From DATGKG01 sp963783145 (lineage in GTDB: Bacteria; Desulfobacterota; Binatia; Binatales; Binataceae), in NCBI GenBank assembly GCA_963783145.1, contig CAWAMM010000007.1:558001-622000 (forward strand): 64,000 nucleotides of DNA. The letters run 5' to 3'. Shown here one piece after another: positions 26,225-36,210 of the stretch. The stretch's first letter is position 1. Every line of letters begins with the position of its first letter. A program made the position numbers and the translations under genes. The notes beneath the pieces were generated by a model that searched no databases, had not been told where the DNA came from, and worked only from the letters and a program-made list of their open reading frames with translations.

Positions 26225-27391
26225 TTACACCACCTTCCTAAATGCCATCGCAGGTGGGATGCGAGCCGCCTGAATCACGGGCAGCATCGCGCTCAGGATG
26301 CTCACGGTCAGCGCGATGACCACCGCCCATGCGGCGGTGTCCAGTGTCACCGCCATGTAGCCCAGTCCGTCGGTTATCTGGCCTAGCGAGATCCCCCGAT
26401 GAAACGCCATCAGCGCCGCTCCAGCCCCGACGAGTCCCCCGGCGACGCCGATCAGCCCGGCCTCGGCCAGCAGCAGCGCGACGACGTGGATGCGCTCGAA
26501 GCCGAGCGCGCGCATCACCGCGACCTCGGTTATGCGATCGCGCACCATCATCGCCATCGAGTTAGCGGCGATGAGCAACACCGTCACCAGCACGACGATG
26601 CAGAGGCTGTACATGATGGTCTTGATGTCGCCGATACCGGTGACGACGCTGGCCAGCGCGTCGGACTCCTCGGTGGTTTCGGTCTCGGCATCCGAGTTAT
26701 GGAAGTTCTCATCGATCTCGGCGATCACCTGATCCATGTTCTCGGCGCGATCGACCTTGACCGAAAGAAAGCTGGCTCGATCGCTGATATCCGAGCCGAA
26801 CGTGTTCTTCACCGCGTCGTCGAGCACTCTTCGATCGAAGGCGAGGGTGCGCGCGGTCAGCAGCGTCGGAAGTTCCAGCATCGGAATCAGCGTCAGCTTC
26901 AACTTCTCATTTTCCGGATCGCGCAAGATGATCTGTTGCCCGATCTTCCAGCCTTCCTCGCGCATGAGCACCTTTCCGACCGAGCAGAACCGCCGGTCGG
27001 ACGCCATCATCTTTCGCGTCTCCGGCGAGACCTGAAACTCATTGTCACTGCTCACCGTAAAGATGTCCTCGGTCACACCGAAGGTGGTGATGTAGTCGCG
27101 CGGGTCGCGATAAACGGTAGTGAACTGGATCTCCGGCGCGCATGCGACGACGTGTGGCATCTTTTTGATGTCATTGCAGTACTTCGCGGGCAGCTTGTAG
27201 GAGTTGTGCGCGATGGTGATAAGCCGCAGGCCCTTAGCCGCATCGGCGGCGATGCGATCCATCGACACCGGGACCGCGACCAACACCGTGTACAGAAAGA
27301 CCGCGACCGCAAAGGTCAAGGCAGTGAGGATCGTGCGCCGCAGTTGGCGGCGCATGTTGCGCATCGCGACGATGAACAGCTTCGCTATCAT
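26225..27391 (-). CDS. FtsX/MacB-type ABC permease
   Basis: 388 residues from the ATG at 27391, which overlaps the stop of the upstream permease (TGATG). Topology: one N-terminal helix (LRRTILTALTFAVAVFLYTVLVAV), a large periplasmic MacB_PCD-like domain (about 45-255), and then three C-terminal helices with the FtsX signature: NSMAMMVRDRITEVAVMRALGFERIHVVALLLAEAGLIGVAGGLVG. Such proteins act with a LolD/MacB-like ATPase in mechanotransmission or lipoprotein/peptide extrusion. No ATPase gene is adjacent in the window, so it must be supplied in trans or lie elsewhere. A reading from 27574 would duplicate upstream coding sequence and is rejected. Confidence 0.85.
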   Translation of the reverse strand: MIAKLFIVAMRNMRRQLRRTILTALTFAVAVFLYTVLVAVPVSMDRIAADAAKGLRLITIAHNSYKLPAKYCNDIKKMPHVVACAPEIQFTTVYRDPRDYITTFGVTEDIFTVSSDNEFQVSPETRKMMASDRRFCSVGKVLMREEGWKIGQQIILRDPENEKLKLTLIPMLELPTLLTARTLAFDRRVLDDAVKNTFGSDISDRASFLSVKVDRAENMDQVIAEIDENFHNSDAETETTEESDALASVVTGIGDIKTIMYSLCIVVLVTVLLIAANSMAMMVRDRITEVAVMRALGFERIHVVALLLAEAGLIGVAGGLVGAGAALMAFHRGISLGQITDGLGYMAVTLDTAAWAVVIALTVSILSAMLPVIQAARIPPAMAFRKVV

Positions 27392-28554
27392 CAGGCTTCC
27401 CGCAACGAATCGATCACGCCGATGCGCGCGGCGCGCCACGCCGGCGCCAATCCACCGATCACTCCGATGACCGCCGCGGCGATGAGGCCGGCAGCGATCG
27501 CAGTGGGTGTCGGACGATAGGAGAAGAAGGTCGAGCCGACGCTGAGCAAGTGGCTGTTGAGGCCGGTGGCCCACGCGACGATGAACGCAAGCACCACTCC
27601 CGCAATGCCTCCCGCGATGCCGAGCAGCGCGCTCTCGATGACGAAGCTGCTGATGATGTTGGCGCGCGAGAACCCCAGCACGCGCAGCACGCCGATCTCA
27701 CGCTTCCGTCGCGCCACCGCGGTGTACATCGTGTTCATCCCGCCGAAGGTCGCTCCGATCCCCAGCGCGATGGCCACGATCAGTCCCAGCGTTCGCAACT
27801 GGTCGACTACCTTAGTCTGCGAGTCATAGTAATCGCGTTCCGTGAGAGCATCGAGCTTGAGCCGCCCATCACTCTTAAGGGCCTGTTCGAACGACGCCGA
27901 CATTCCGGGCTTCAAAACCACGTGCAGCGAGTTGGTGTCGAGCCCGCCCTTGTATTGCACGTCGCTTAGCAAGTCGTTGTAGTCGGTCCAGATCTCCGAT
28001 TCGCGCGCGCTATCGTCGTCGGCAAAAACTCCCACGATGGTCCAGTTGCGCCGCCCGAAGTGAACCTGGCTGCCGATGGTTAGATAGGGCTGGCGCGCCT
28101 GTACCTTCTGTCCGATGGTCCATTCGCCCTGGCCTCGAATCGGCCAGCGTCCGCTAACCAGGTGCATGTTGCGATGGACCCGCAGCGCGATTGGCGTCAC
28201 ACCCCGCATCTGGACGAACTGCCGCACGTGCTTGTCGCGGCTGATATTCACTCCGGCAAAAACTTCCTTCGAGACCAGCGGCTTGCCGTCCTCATCCAGC
28301 GCGATTTCCGGACGCACCTGCACGATCGCGATCGGATCGTGGCCGATGAAACTGGCGGTCTCGTTGGGAGCGCCCTTGCTGAGCAGGACCCAGTTGCGGT
28401 CGGCGCTCGCATTCAGCATGGTGCTCTTCAAACCGCCAATGAAGCCGAACAGGATCACGAAGATCATGGCGACCATGCCGAGGCCGAGCACGGTCATCAG
28501 CGACGTCGCGCGGCGCTCGAGCAGGCTGCGCAGGTTGTAGCGAACTGGAACCAC
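27391..28554 (-). CDS. FtsX/MacB-type ABC permease
   Basis: 387 residues. The N-terminus RYNLRSLLERRATSLMTVLGLGMVAMIFVILFGF holds the first helix. A periplasmic domain follows (about 45-260, containing TIGQKVQARQPYLTIGS and the RRNWTIVGVFADDD strand common in MacB_PCD). The FtsX domain comes last: NTMYTAVARRKREIGVLRVLGFSRANIISSFVIESALLGIAGGIAG. It is translationally coupled to the next permease by a TGATG overlap, so the two probably form a heterodimeric membrane unit. It is paired with neither an ATPase nor an adaptor in the immediate surroundings. The HlyD gene at 24.2-25.4 kb is on the same strand but separated by the repeat array. Confidence 0.85.
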   Translation of the reverse strand: MVPVRYNLRSLLERRATSLMTVLGLGMVAMIFVILFGFIGGLKSTMLNASADRNWVLLSKGAPNETASFIGHDPIAIVQVRPEIALDEDGKPLVSKEVFAGVNISRDKHVRQFVQMRGVTPIALRVHRNMHLVSGRWPIRGQGEWTIGQKVQARQPYLTIGSQVHFGRRNWTIVGVFADDDSARESEIWTDYNDLLSDVQYKGGLDTNSLHVVLKPGMSASFEQALKSDGRLKLDALTERDYYDSQTKVVDQLRTLGLIVAIALGIGATFGGMNTMYTAVARRKREIGVLRVLGFSRANIISSFVIESALLGIAGGIAGVVLAFIVAWATGLNSHLLSVGSTFFSYRPTPTAIAAGLIAAAVIGVIGGLAPAWRAARIGVIDSLREA

Positions 28555-28742
28555 CGGATCCTCGGTTCCTCGAAAATATCATCCGCGCCGCGGGAAATGG
28601 AATCATAAATGTTGATAACTCCCGGCCTTGCTCAGCGCGATTTTCTGTTGTCTGGGGCTGCGGATTGCAGCCTCAGCGCGCGATCCGAATTTCCGGTAAA
28701 AATGAAGGCAGCCTTGCGAAGCGACTTCTGAGGAGCGCGTAA

Positions 28743-29972
28743 ATGAAGCTCGACGAGATAGACCTTACCGACCTCGATTTCTTCCGCGACGGCGACCGCT
28801 TCGAGGCCTGGCGCGTCATGCGTGCCGAAGCGCCCGTCTATTGGCACGAGCGCAAACCCGGCGAGGGTTTCTGGTCGCTGACCAAAATGCGCGACAGTCT
28901 CGCGGTCCTCGCCGATGCGCATCTCTTCAGCTCCGAGCTGCAAGGCAACGTCCTCAACTTCGTGCTCAATCGCGACCGCACGGGCGCTGATACCGGCATC
29001 GGCGCGATGCTCAATTGGACCGACCCGCCGCGGCACGAAAAAATCCGCGCCCTGGTCAATCGTCACTTCGGCCATCCCGAGGTTGCCGCGCGCGAACCCC
29101 ACATCCGCCAAATCGTTAACTCGATTATCGATGCGATTGCGCCTCGCGGCCGGTGCGATTTCTCGGTCGACCTCGCGGGCAGACTCCCGACCGCCGTCAT
29201 CTGCGAGATGCTGGGCATTCCATCCGGGGATTGGGATCTCTTGTTCGATCTCGGCCGCACCATGCTCGGCGCCGACGATCTGGAGTATCGCCAGGGGCGC
29301 TCATCGAGGGAAACCGAGGACGGCGCGCGCTCCCGGATGTTCGATTACCTCGGACGGCTAATCGCGCAGCGCCGGCAACATCCCGGCGATGACCTGGTGA
29401 GTGCGCTGGTGACGGGAACCATCGAAGGCGCGGGCCTTTCCCAAGCTGAGCTACTATGGAATGCGCTGCTGCTGATTCTTGGCGGCCTGGAAAGCCTCCG
29501 CATCGCGATCGTCGGCGGGATGCATGCGCTCCTCGAGAATCCCGCGGAGTTTGCGAAGCTGCGGGCCAATCCGGCGCTGATGGATTCCGCGGTCGCGGAG
29601 ATGTTGCGCTGGACCTCGCCCGCCACGCATGCGATGCGGACCGCCCGGCGCGACGCCGAGATTAAGGGGCATAAGGTGCTGGCCAATCAGCGCATCGTGA
29701 TGTGGTTCGCGTCGGCCAATCGCGACGAAGAGGTCTTCGCCGATTCGGAACGCTTCCACATTGATCGCGCACCCAATAATCACCTGACTTTTAGTCATGG
29801 CAGCCACTTCTGCATCGGTTCGGGGCTGGCACGCCTCGAAATGAAAGTCATGTTCGAAGAGCTTATTCGCCGCATGGCTGACATTGCGCTATCAGGTCCG
29901 GTGGAATGGCTGCGGACCAATTTCAACTGCGGCATCAAGCACATGCCGATTAGCTTCAAGACCCGCGCATAG
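28743..29972 (+). CDS. Cytochrome P450
   Basis: 409 residues, a soluble bacterial-type P450 with a good ribosome site (GAGGAGCG) before the ATG. Landmarks: WTDPPRHEKIRALVNRHF (C helix), the I-helix ALLLILGGLESLRIAI (acid-alcohol pair E250-S251 where most have E/D-T), the K-helix ExxR pair E286/R289 in AEMLRWTSP, and the heme loop FSHGSHFCIGSGLARLE with thiolate C357. It would monooxygenate a small hydrophobic substrate using ferredoxin/reductase from elsewhere. No redox partner is adjacent. In sequence style it resembles CYP107/CYP125-like actinobacterial or deltaproteobacterial enzymes, but no subfamily is claimed. Confidence 0.93.
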   Translation: MKLDEIDLTDLDFFRDGDRFEAWRVMRAEAPVYWHERKPGEGFWSLTKMRDSLAVLADAHLFSSELQGNVLNFVLNRDRTGADTGIGAMLNWTDPPRHEKIRALVNRHFGHPEVAAREPHIRQIVNSIIDAIAPRGRCDFSVDLAGRLPTAVICEMLGIPSGDWDLLFDLGRTMLGADDLEYRQGRSSRETEDGARSRMFDYLGRLIAQRRQHPGDDLVSALVTGTIEGAGLSQAELLWNALLLILGGLESLRIAIVGGMHALLENPAEFAKLRANPALMDSAVAEMLRWTSPATHAMRTARRDAEIKGHKVLANQRIVMWFASANRDEEVFADSERFHIDRAPNNHLTFSHGSHFCIGSGLARLEMKVMFEELIRRMADIALSGPVEWLRTNFNCGIKHMPISFKTRA

Positions 29973-30084
29973 ACGGCCTGGCCGGCGGGTTCAACGGACT
30001 TCCTGGCTTTCGCGTAAGGCCACTAAGGCCTGGAGGGCACCTCGTGGTCAGGATGTTGCCGTTGTCGGCAGGTCCGTGGTACGC

Positions 30085-31713
30085 ATGCGGAAAATGAGGC
30101 GGAACACTCTTTCATCATCGCGGCGATGTGATAAGCCGCGGGCACGACGCCTTTTTCTTTTGCTGGCTGTGAGTCTAGCGGGCTGCACCCTGATTGGTCC
30201 TGATTTTAGGCGTCCTTCCGCGCCGATCGCCCCAAAGTGGAGTGACACCGGCGATCCCAGGGTCGACAATGGTTATGCAGACTTTCCTGACTGGTGGAAT
30301 GTTTTTAATGATCCCGATTTGACGCGGCTAATCAGGCTGGCTTATCGGGACAATTTAACGCTTCGTGCGGCCGGTCTGCGGGTGCTTGAAGCTCGGGCGC
30401 AGCTTGGTATCGCTGTCGGTGAGTTTTATCCCCAGCAGCAGGTTACAAGTGCGTCCCTGAGTTATAACCGAATTCCCGGCTCATTACCCTATCGGCTGAA
30501 CATCAATACGTATTGGGCCGCTGCCTTTGAGTCTCAGGCCGCGTGGGAAATCGATTTCTGGGGCAAGCTGCGGCGGGCGATCGAATCAGCCGACGATGCC
30601 TTCCTTGCGTCGGTGGCCAACTATGACAATGCCTTGGTAAGTCTCCTCGGGGACGTGGCCACCGCGTATGTCCAGATCCGCACTATCGAGACTCAAATTG
30701 CGATCGCCCGCGACAATGTCGTGCGCCAACAGACTGCGCTCAAAATCGCGCGTGCCAAATATCAATACGGCACGGCTACCAAGCGGGACGTCTATCAGGC
30801 TGAGGATGTCCTGGGTGCAACCGAGGCCAGCATCCCGCAGTTGAATAGCCAGCTTGCTCAAGCAAAGAACGCACTCAGTGTACTGCTCGGCACACCCCCG
30901 GGAGAGTCAGACGATCTACTGGCGAACTCGTCGGGCATCCCTACCACTCGCGTCAATCTGGCAGTTGGGATGCCGGCGGACCTTCTTCGACGCCGGCCTG
31001 ATATTCGGGCGGCAGAACTCGTAGCCGCCGCGCAGTGCGCTCAGATCGGGTTCGCCAAGGCCGATCTTATGCCGACCCTTGCGCTCACCGGAACCGTCGG
31101 GACATTTTCCACCAACGTCGGACAGGCAAGCCTTGGTGACGTCTTCAGCAAAACGACTCTGGCTTTCAGTGCCGGGCCCTCAATCCAGTGGAACATTCTC
31201 AACTACGGTCAAATCAGCAACAATGTGCGCCTGCAGGATGCGAAGTTTCAGGAAGCCCTGGTCAACTACCAGAATGCGGTCCTAAGCGCACAACAAGAGG
31301 TCGAAAACGGAATCACGGAATTTGTAGAATCCCGTCTTCAGGCCGAGTTCCTCCAGGAGAGTGTTACCGCGGCCACCGGAGCTTACAACATTGCTATGAT
31401 CCAATATCGTCAGGGGATCGCGGACTTTACCACCGTTCTGACGGCCGAGCAGAATCTCCTCCAGGCCCAGAATAATCTCGCCTTGGCGACTGGCAGTGTG
31501 GCGCTGGGTCTGATTTCGACCTATCGAGCACTGGGGGGTGGATGGGAGCTTCGTGACAGTCACGACTTCATTCCGGCGCAGACCCGACGGGAAATGTCAA
31601 ATCGAACCAACTGGGGAACCTTGTTGACTCCCGGTCTGCTACAGCCCCAGTCTCCTGGCCTGCCATCGGTCGATGATGAACAGAAACCTCTGGTACGCCC
31701 GCCGGAATTCTGA
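30085..31713 (+). CDS. Outer-membrane efflux lipoprotein, NodT/OprM family
   Basis: 542 residues. From the ATG at 30085, a basic N-terminus is followed by FLLLAVSLAGC, a lipobox whose Cys would be lipidated. The mature part begins TLIGPDFRRPSAPIAPKW, the classic NodT opening. Two OEP repeats follow, with WEIDFWGKLRRAIESA and DLLRRRPDIRAAELVAAAQCAQIGFAKADLMP, plus a later RQGIADFTTVLTAEQNLLQAQNNLA, all diagnostic of RND outer-membrane factors. It forms the trimeric beta-barrel/alpha-tunnel exit duct of the pump encoded just downstream. A longer reading from 29884 would overlap the P450 gene and lacks such features. First gene of a four-gene efflux operon. Confidence 0.93.
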   Translation: MRKMRRNTLSSSRRCDKPRARRLFLLLAVSLAGCTLIGPDFRRPSAPIAPKWSDTGDPRVDNGYADFPDWWNVFNDPDLTRLIRLAYRDNLTLRAAGLRVLEARAQLGIAVGEFYPQQQVTSASLSYNRIPGSLPYRLNINTYWAAAFESQAAWEIDFWGKLRRAIESADDAFLASVANYDNALVSLLGDVATAYVQIRTIETQIAIARDNVVRQQTALKIARAKYQYGTATKRDVYQAEDVLGATEASIPQLNSQLAQAKNALSVLLGTPPGESDDLLANSSGIPTTRVNLAVGMPADLLRRRPDIRAAELVAAAQCAQIGFAKADLMPTLALTGTVGTFSTNVGQASLGDVFSKTTLAFSAGPSIQWNILNYGQISNNVRLQDAKFQEALVNYQNAVLSAQQEVENGITEFVESRLQAEFLQESVTAATGAYNIAMIQYRQGIADFTTVLTAEQNLLQAQNNLALATGSVALGLISTYRALGGGWELRDSHDFIPAQTRREMSNRTNWGTLLTPGLLQPQSPGLPSVDDEQKPLVRPPEF

Positions 31714-31729
31714 GGCAGATCGGGGCTGG

Positions 31730-32929
31730 ATGGAAATGAGGATTGAATATCGTTTGAGGAGCCGAGTGACGCGCGGTGTCGAGTTTGCGACCGCTACCCT
31801 AGCCGCGGTCATTCTAATGGCGAGCCTTTCAGGATGCAGAGGTACGGAGCCTACCCCGCCACCAACTCAGGTAACAGTAGCTAAGCCCATCGTTCAAACC
31901 GTAACCGACTATTTAGAATTCACCGGCAACACCGCGGCTATCGATTCGGTCAATCTGGTCGCTCGTGTGGAAGGCTACCTTGAATCTGTGCATTTCGTAG
32001 ACGGGTCGCGCGTGAAAAAAGGCGATCTTCTGTTCACGATTCAGCAAGCCCAATACAAAGCACAACTACAACAGGCCCAGGCGCAGGTGTCGGCTCAAAA
32101 GGCCGCCCTTTGGCATGCCAGGCGCGAGCTGGTGCGCTACACGAACCTCCTGAAGGAAGATGCCGCCACCCAAACTGAAGTCGATCACTGGCAGTTCGAA
32201 AGAGATAACGCACAGGCCGCGCTGCTTGGTGCAGAGGCGCAAGTTGAGCTCGCGACGCTTAACCTTGGTTACACCACGATCAGAGCTCCCTTCGATGGCC
32301 GTATCGGCCGGCATTTGGTGAACCCCGGGAATCTGGTAGGCGCGATGGGTCAACAGTCGGAGCTCGCTGAAATCGATCGGATTGATCCGATATATGTTTA
32401 CTTTACGATTAATGAACGCGATCTCCTGCGAATCGTCGCACGGAACAAGAATCTCACCGGCAAGGCGCTGGCCGAAAGACAGATACCCGTACAGTTTGAA
32501 CTGTCAAACGAAAAGGATTACCCGCACTCGGGACTGCTCGACTTTGCTTCGATAGCCGTTTCTTCGACGACCGGGACTTTGCAGCTTCGCGGTATCTTTC
32601 CGAATCACGATTCCACCATTCTGCCGGGTTTGTTCGTGCGCGTTCGAGTGCCGGCCGCGTTGTCGCGGGACGCGCTGATGGTCCCGGCGGAGGCCGTGAG
32701 TTTCGATCAGCAAGGCGAGTATTTGCTGCTGGTCAACGACAAGAACCTGGTCGAACGCCGGAGCGTAACCCTTGGCCCCCAGGTAGGCACGCTGCAGGCC
32801 ATCGAGCAGGGGCTAGGCCCGGACGATTGGGTGATAGTCGAGGGACTCCTGCAGGCGATTCCCGGGCGAGTGGTAGCGCCGCAGAGACAGATTGAGAGTC
32901 GAAGATCTGCCACCTCGGTTGCCGAGTAG
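31730..32929 (+). CDS. RND efflux periplasmic adaptor (AcrA/MexA-like lipoprotein)
   Basis: 399 residues from the ATG at 31730. The signal peptide ends in MASLSGC, a lipobox. Then VTDYLEFTGNTAAIDSVNLVARVEGYLESVHFVDGSRVKKGDLLF marks the lipoyl half, a coiled-coil hairpin spans about 95-150, and TTIRAPFDGRIGRHLVNPGNLV marks the returning lipoyl half. A beta-barrel and membrane-proximal domain follow. The start at 31673 would lie inside the preceding gene's coding end. It links the outer-membrane factor to the two inner-membrane pumps and is followed 12 bp later by the first pump. Confidence 0.93.
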   Translation: MEMRIEYRLRSRVTRGVEFATATLAAVILMASLSGCRGTEPTPPPTQVTVAKPIVQTVTDYLEFTGNTAAIDSVNLVARVEGYLESVHFVDGSRVKKGDLLFTIQQAQYKAQLQQAQAQVSAQKAALWHARRELVRYTNLLKEDAATQTEVDHWQFERDNAQAALLGAEAQVELATLNLGYTTIRAPFDGRIGRHLVNPGNLVGAMGQQSELAEIDRIDPIYVYFTINERDLLRIVARNKNLTGKALAERQIPVQFELSNEKDYPHSGLLDFASIAVSSTTGTLQLRGIFPNHDSTILPGLFVRVRVPAALSRDALMVPAEAVSFDQQGEYLLLVNDKNLVERRSVTLGPQVGTLQAIEQGLGPDDWVIVEGLLQAIPGRVVAPQRQIESRRSATSVAE

Positions 32930-32941
32930 TCGAGGTTTACC

Positions 32942-35900
32942 TTGTCCAGGTTTTTCATCGAACGGCCGATCCTCTCTAATGTGATTGCCATCATCACAAT
33001 TGTCCTCGGTCTCGTCTGTCTACTTAGGCTGCCGGTGGCGGAATATCCGGAAATAGTACCCCCGACAATTCGCGTCAGCACCAACTATCCGGGCGCGAGC
33101 GCGGAAACAGTAGCAAGCACGGTCGCGATCCCAATCGAACAGGCGGTCAATGGAGTCGAAGGCTCAATCTATGTTCAGTCGACCAGTGGGAGTGACGGAA
33201 GCTATATATTGACGATAACCTTTGCGGTCGGGACCGACCTCAATGCCGCCATCGCCCTCGTCCAGAACGCCGTCAACAGCGCCTTGTCTCAGCTACCCGA
33301 CGCGGTACAAACGCAAGGCGTCAATATCCAGAAAGTCAGCACCAACATCCTCCTCATCGGGAGCCTTTATTCGGACGACAATCGTTTCGATGAAACCTTT
33401 TTAAGCAACTACGCGATCATCAACCTGGAAAATCCGATCGCGCGGCTTCCGGGCGTGGGACAGGTGCAGGTATTGGGCGCGGGTCCCTACGGTATGCGCG
33501 TGTGGCTCGATCCCGTGAAGCTTAACGCCTATGGCCTGACAGTGATCGATGTGCAGCAGGCGATCCAGAACCAGAACGTACAGGTGGCCTCGGGACAGTT
33601 AGGGGGTCCTCCTGTGGCAGGCGATCAGGTCTTTCAATTCACGGTCAACACGATGGGCCGGCTCTCGACGGTGTCGGAGTTCGAAAACATCATTGTCAAG
33701 GTGGCTACACCGTCCAATCAGACGAATCCGGCGTCAGCTTCCGGACCGGCCAATCAGACCGCGGCAGTGGTACGGGTAAAAGACATCGGAAAAGTGGAGC
33801 TCAGCCAGCAGGCGTTTACTACCTTTTCAGGGTTAAGTGGCAAGAAGGCAGCGCAGATCAACGTTTATACGTTGCCCGGGGCAAACGCGTTGAAAGTTGC
33901 TCAGGAAGTCCGGCAGTTGATGGCTGTCATGGGTGAAAAATTCCCAGCCGGACTGAAATACACTGCGCTGCTCGATAGCTCATCCTTCATCCACGATTCG
34001 ATCCATGGCGTATACCTGGCGCTGATCGAAGCGGGAATTCTGGTGCTGCTGGTGATCATGGTGTTTCTGCAGAACTTCCGCGCGATGCTGGTGCCGGCGA
34101 CCACAGTGCCGGTCACCATCATCGGAGCCTTCGCGGCCATGGCGCTGCTGGGCTTCACGGTCAACCTGATGACGCTGTTCGCGCTGATCCTCGCAATCGG
34201 GATCGTGGTCGACGATGCGATCGTGATCGTGGAAAACGCCTCGCACTACATCGAGCAGGGGCTGACGCCGAAAGCGGCGGCGATCAAAGCGATGGAGGAA
34301 CTGACCGGACCGGTGCTGGGCATCACCCTGGTGCTGACCGCGGTGTTTCTGCCGGCGTCATTTCTGCCCGGGATCACGGGGCAGATGTTTCGCCAGTTCG
34401 CGCTGGTGATAGCGGCGACGGCGATCATCAGTGCGATCAACGCGCTGACGCTGAAGCCGACCCAATGTGCGCTGTACCTGAGGCCGGTGGCCAAGGATCG
34501 GAAGGTGAACTGGTTCTATCGGGGCTTTAACCGTGGCTATGCGGCACTGGAAGGCAGGTATGTCGCGATCGTGGCCTGGATGGCGCATCGGCCTATCCCC
34601 ATGGCGATCGGCTTCTTTGCGGCCATAGGGCTGACCGCCTTGGGCTTCGCTCGTCATCCCACCGCATTTTTGCCGACCGAGGATCAAGGTTACTGTATCG
34701 TGGTAGCACAGCTTCCGGCCGGTGCCTCACAACCGCGGGTGCGAGGGGTGGCGAATGATATCGATGAGGTACTCGGTAGGGTCCCGGGGGTCAAAGGGTG
34801 GGTGACCAGCGGTGGATTTTCCGACCCTGACTCGGCAAATATTTCCAACGTTATCACAGAATATGTGATGTACGATGATTGGGATAAGCGCCCTTCTGAT
34901 CTGACGCAGAGCGAAATAGTCGCTCAGTTGAGAAGTCGACTCCAGTCCATTCGCAAAGCTCAGTTTGAGGTGCTTACCCCTCCGCCGATACCTGGGCTCG
35001 GTGGTGCCGGCGGCTTTCAGATGATGGTCGAGGATCGCGCCGGTATTGGTTCGAGCGAACTGGAGAAGGTATCTCAACGGGTAATATTGGAGGCCGATGG
35101 CCAGCCCAGCCTTCGTGATGCCACAACGACATTCAACGCGAGAAGTCCGCAGTTGGAACTGGAGCTGAATCGAACGATGGCCGAATCACTAGGAGTCAGC
35201 ATCAAGGACGCCTTCCAAACCCTTGAAACCTATCTGGGCTCCAGCTACGTGAACCTGTTTAACAAGTTCAATCAGAGCTTTCAGGTTCGTGTCCAGGCGG
35301 GCGCAGATTATCGTCGCCAGCTCGATGACATCTCGAATTTGTACGTCACTAATCGCGATGGGCAGATGGTTCCCCTGGGCGCGATAATGAACATCCGGCG
35401 GACGCTCGGGACCGAACTGATTACGCGTTACAACCTCTATCCGGCGGCTCCGATCATAGGTCGCGCCGCCGCAGGCTATAGCTCCGGCCAGGCTCTCGAT
35501 AGCATGGAAGCGATTGTCAACGGAAACCTTCCTCTGGGAATGGGATATAACTGGACCGGGCTCTCATATCAGGAGAAGCTGATCGGCAACCAAGCCTATC
35601 TCATTTTCGCACTTTCACTGATTCTTGTCTTCCTGGTGCTTGCGGGACAATACGAGAGCTGGACCGATCCGGCGGCCGTCGTGATCACGGTTCCGGTGGC
35701 TTTGGTCGGGGTTCTGATCGCATTGACCCTGCGTGGCTTTGCCACCGACCTCTACACCCAGATCGGACTGGTACTTATGATCGCGCTCGCGGCAAAAAAT
35801 GCCATTCTGATCGTCGAGTTCGCTCGCGAACTGGCCGCCGAAGGAATGTCACCGGTGGACGCCGCCATCGAGGCCACGCGACGGCGGTTTCGTCCAATTC

Positions 35901-36142
35901 TCATGACCTCGATAGCCTTTATTCTCGGCGTGATACCACTGCTGACGGCGACTGGCGCAGGCGCCGCCAGTCAGCAATCGCTTGGTACCGTGGTTTTTGG
36001 AGGCATGTTGGCATCGACGCTGCTCGCTATTCCGTTTGTCGGGGTGTTCTTCATAATTGTAGAGGACTTCAATACCTGGCGGCTCCAGCGAATGGGAGCT
36101 CGGCCTGTGGTCTCGAATGATACGGCCAAGGTAACCGATTGA
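32942..36142 (+). CDS. RND (HAE1 family) multidrug efflux pump, first copy
   Basis: 1066 residues with a TTG start. It begins SRFFIERPILSNVIAIIT as AcrB-type pumps do. The 12-helix core holds the proton-relay pair in IGIVVDDAIVIVENASH on helix 4 and the lysine in ALAAKNAILIVEFAREL on helix 10. Both large periplasmic loops are present, including FLPTEDQGYCIVVAQLPAGASQ and LGSSYVNLFNKFNQSFQVRVQAG. It should exchange protons for drugs, solvents or other hydrophobic compounds. Roughly nucleotides 33985-34620 are almost identical to the second pump gene, while the rest has diverged, suggesting gene conversion. Confidence 0.95.
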   Translation: MSRFFIERPILSNVIAIITIVLGLVCLLRLPVAEYPEIVPPTIRVSTNYPGASAETVASTVAIPIEQAVNGVEGSIYVQSTSGSDGSYILTITFAVGTDLNAAIALVQNAVNSALSQLPDAVQTQGVNIQKVSTNILLIGSLYSDDNRFDETFLSNYAIINLENPIARLPGVGQVQVLGAGPYGMRVWLDPVKLNAYGLTVIDVQQAIQNQNVQVASGQLGGPPVAGDQVFQFTVNTMGRLSTVSEFENIIVKVATPSNQTNPASASGPANQTAAVVRVKDIGKVELSQQAFTTFSGLSGKKAAQINVYTLPGANALKVAQEVRQLMAVMGEKFPAGLKYTALLDSSSFIHDSIHGVYLALIEAGILVLLVIMVFLQNFRAMLVPATTVPVTIIGAFAAMALLGFTVNLMTLFALILAIGIVVDDAIVIVENASHYIEQGLTPKAAAIKAMEELTGPVLGITLVLTAVFLPASFLPGITGQMFRQFALVIAATAIISAINALTLKPTQCALYLRPVAKDRKVNWFYRGFNRGYAALEGRYVAIVAWMAHRPIPMAIGFFAAIGLTALGFARHPTAFLPTEDQGYCIVVAQLPAGASQPRVRGVANDIDEVLGRVPGVKGWVTSGGFSDPDSANISNVITEYVMYDDWDKRPSDLTQSEIVAQLRSRLQSIRKAQFEVLTPPPIPGLGGAGGFQMMVEDRAGIGSSELEKVSQRVILEADGQPSLRDATTTFNARSPQLELELNRTMAESLGVSIKDAFQTLETYLGSSYVNLFNKFNQSFQVRVQAGADYRRQLDDISNLYVTNRDGQMVPLGAIMNIRRTLGTELITRYNLYPAAPIIGRAAAGYSSGQALDSMEAIVNGNLPLGMGYNWTGLSYQEKLIGNQAYLIFALSLILVFLVLAGQYESWTDPAAVVITVPVALVGVLIALTLRGFATDLYTQIGLVLMIALAAKNAILIVEFARELAAEGMSPVDAAIEATRRRFRPILMTSIAFILGVIPLLTATGAGAASQQSLGTVVFGGMLASTLLAIPFVGVFFIIVEDFNTWRLQRMGARPVVSNDTAKVTD
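33985..34620 (+). repeat. Near-identical tract shared by the two RND genes (copy 1)
   Basis: About 635 bp nearly identical at the nucleotide level, including third codon positions, to 37254-37889 (offset 3269). Flanking sequence of the same two genes is clearly more diverged. It covers helices 2-6 and the start of the cytoplasmic and second periplasmic parts. Confidence 0.85.
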
Positions 36143-36210
36143 CGACGCATGCCTGTACAGGCCACCGCGGGCTGCTCTCGATATCCGTTCAGAGCATATA
36201 GCTATTCGTC

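Noticed and set aside
26399..27520. 373-codon plus-strand frame opposite the FtsX-type permease
   Set aside because: Antisense shadow. The permease has clear membrane topology and family motifs.
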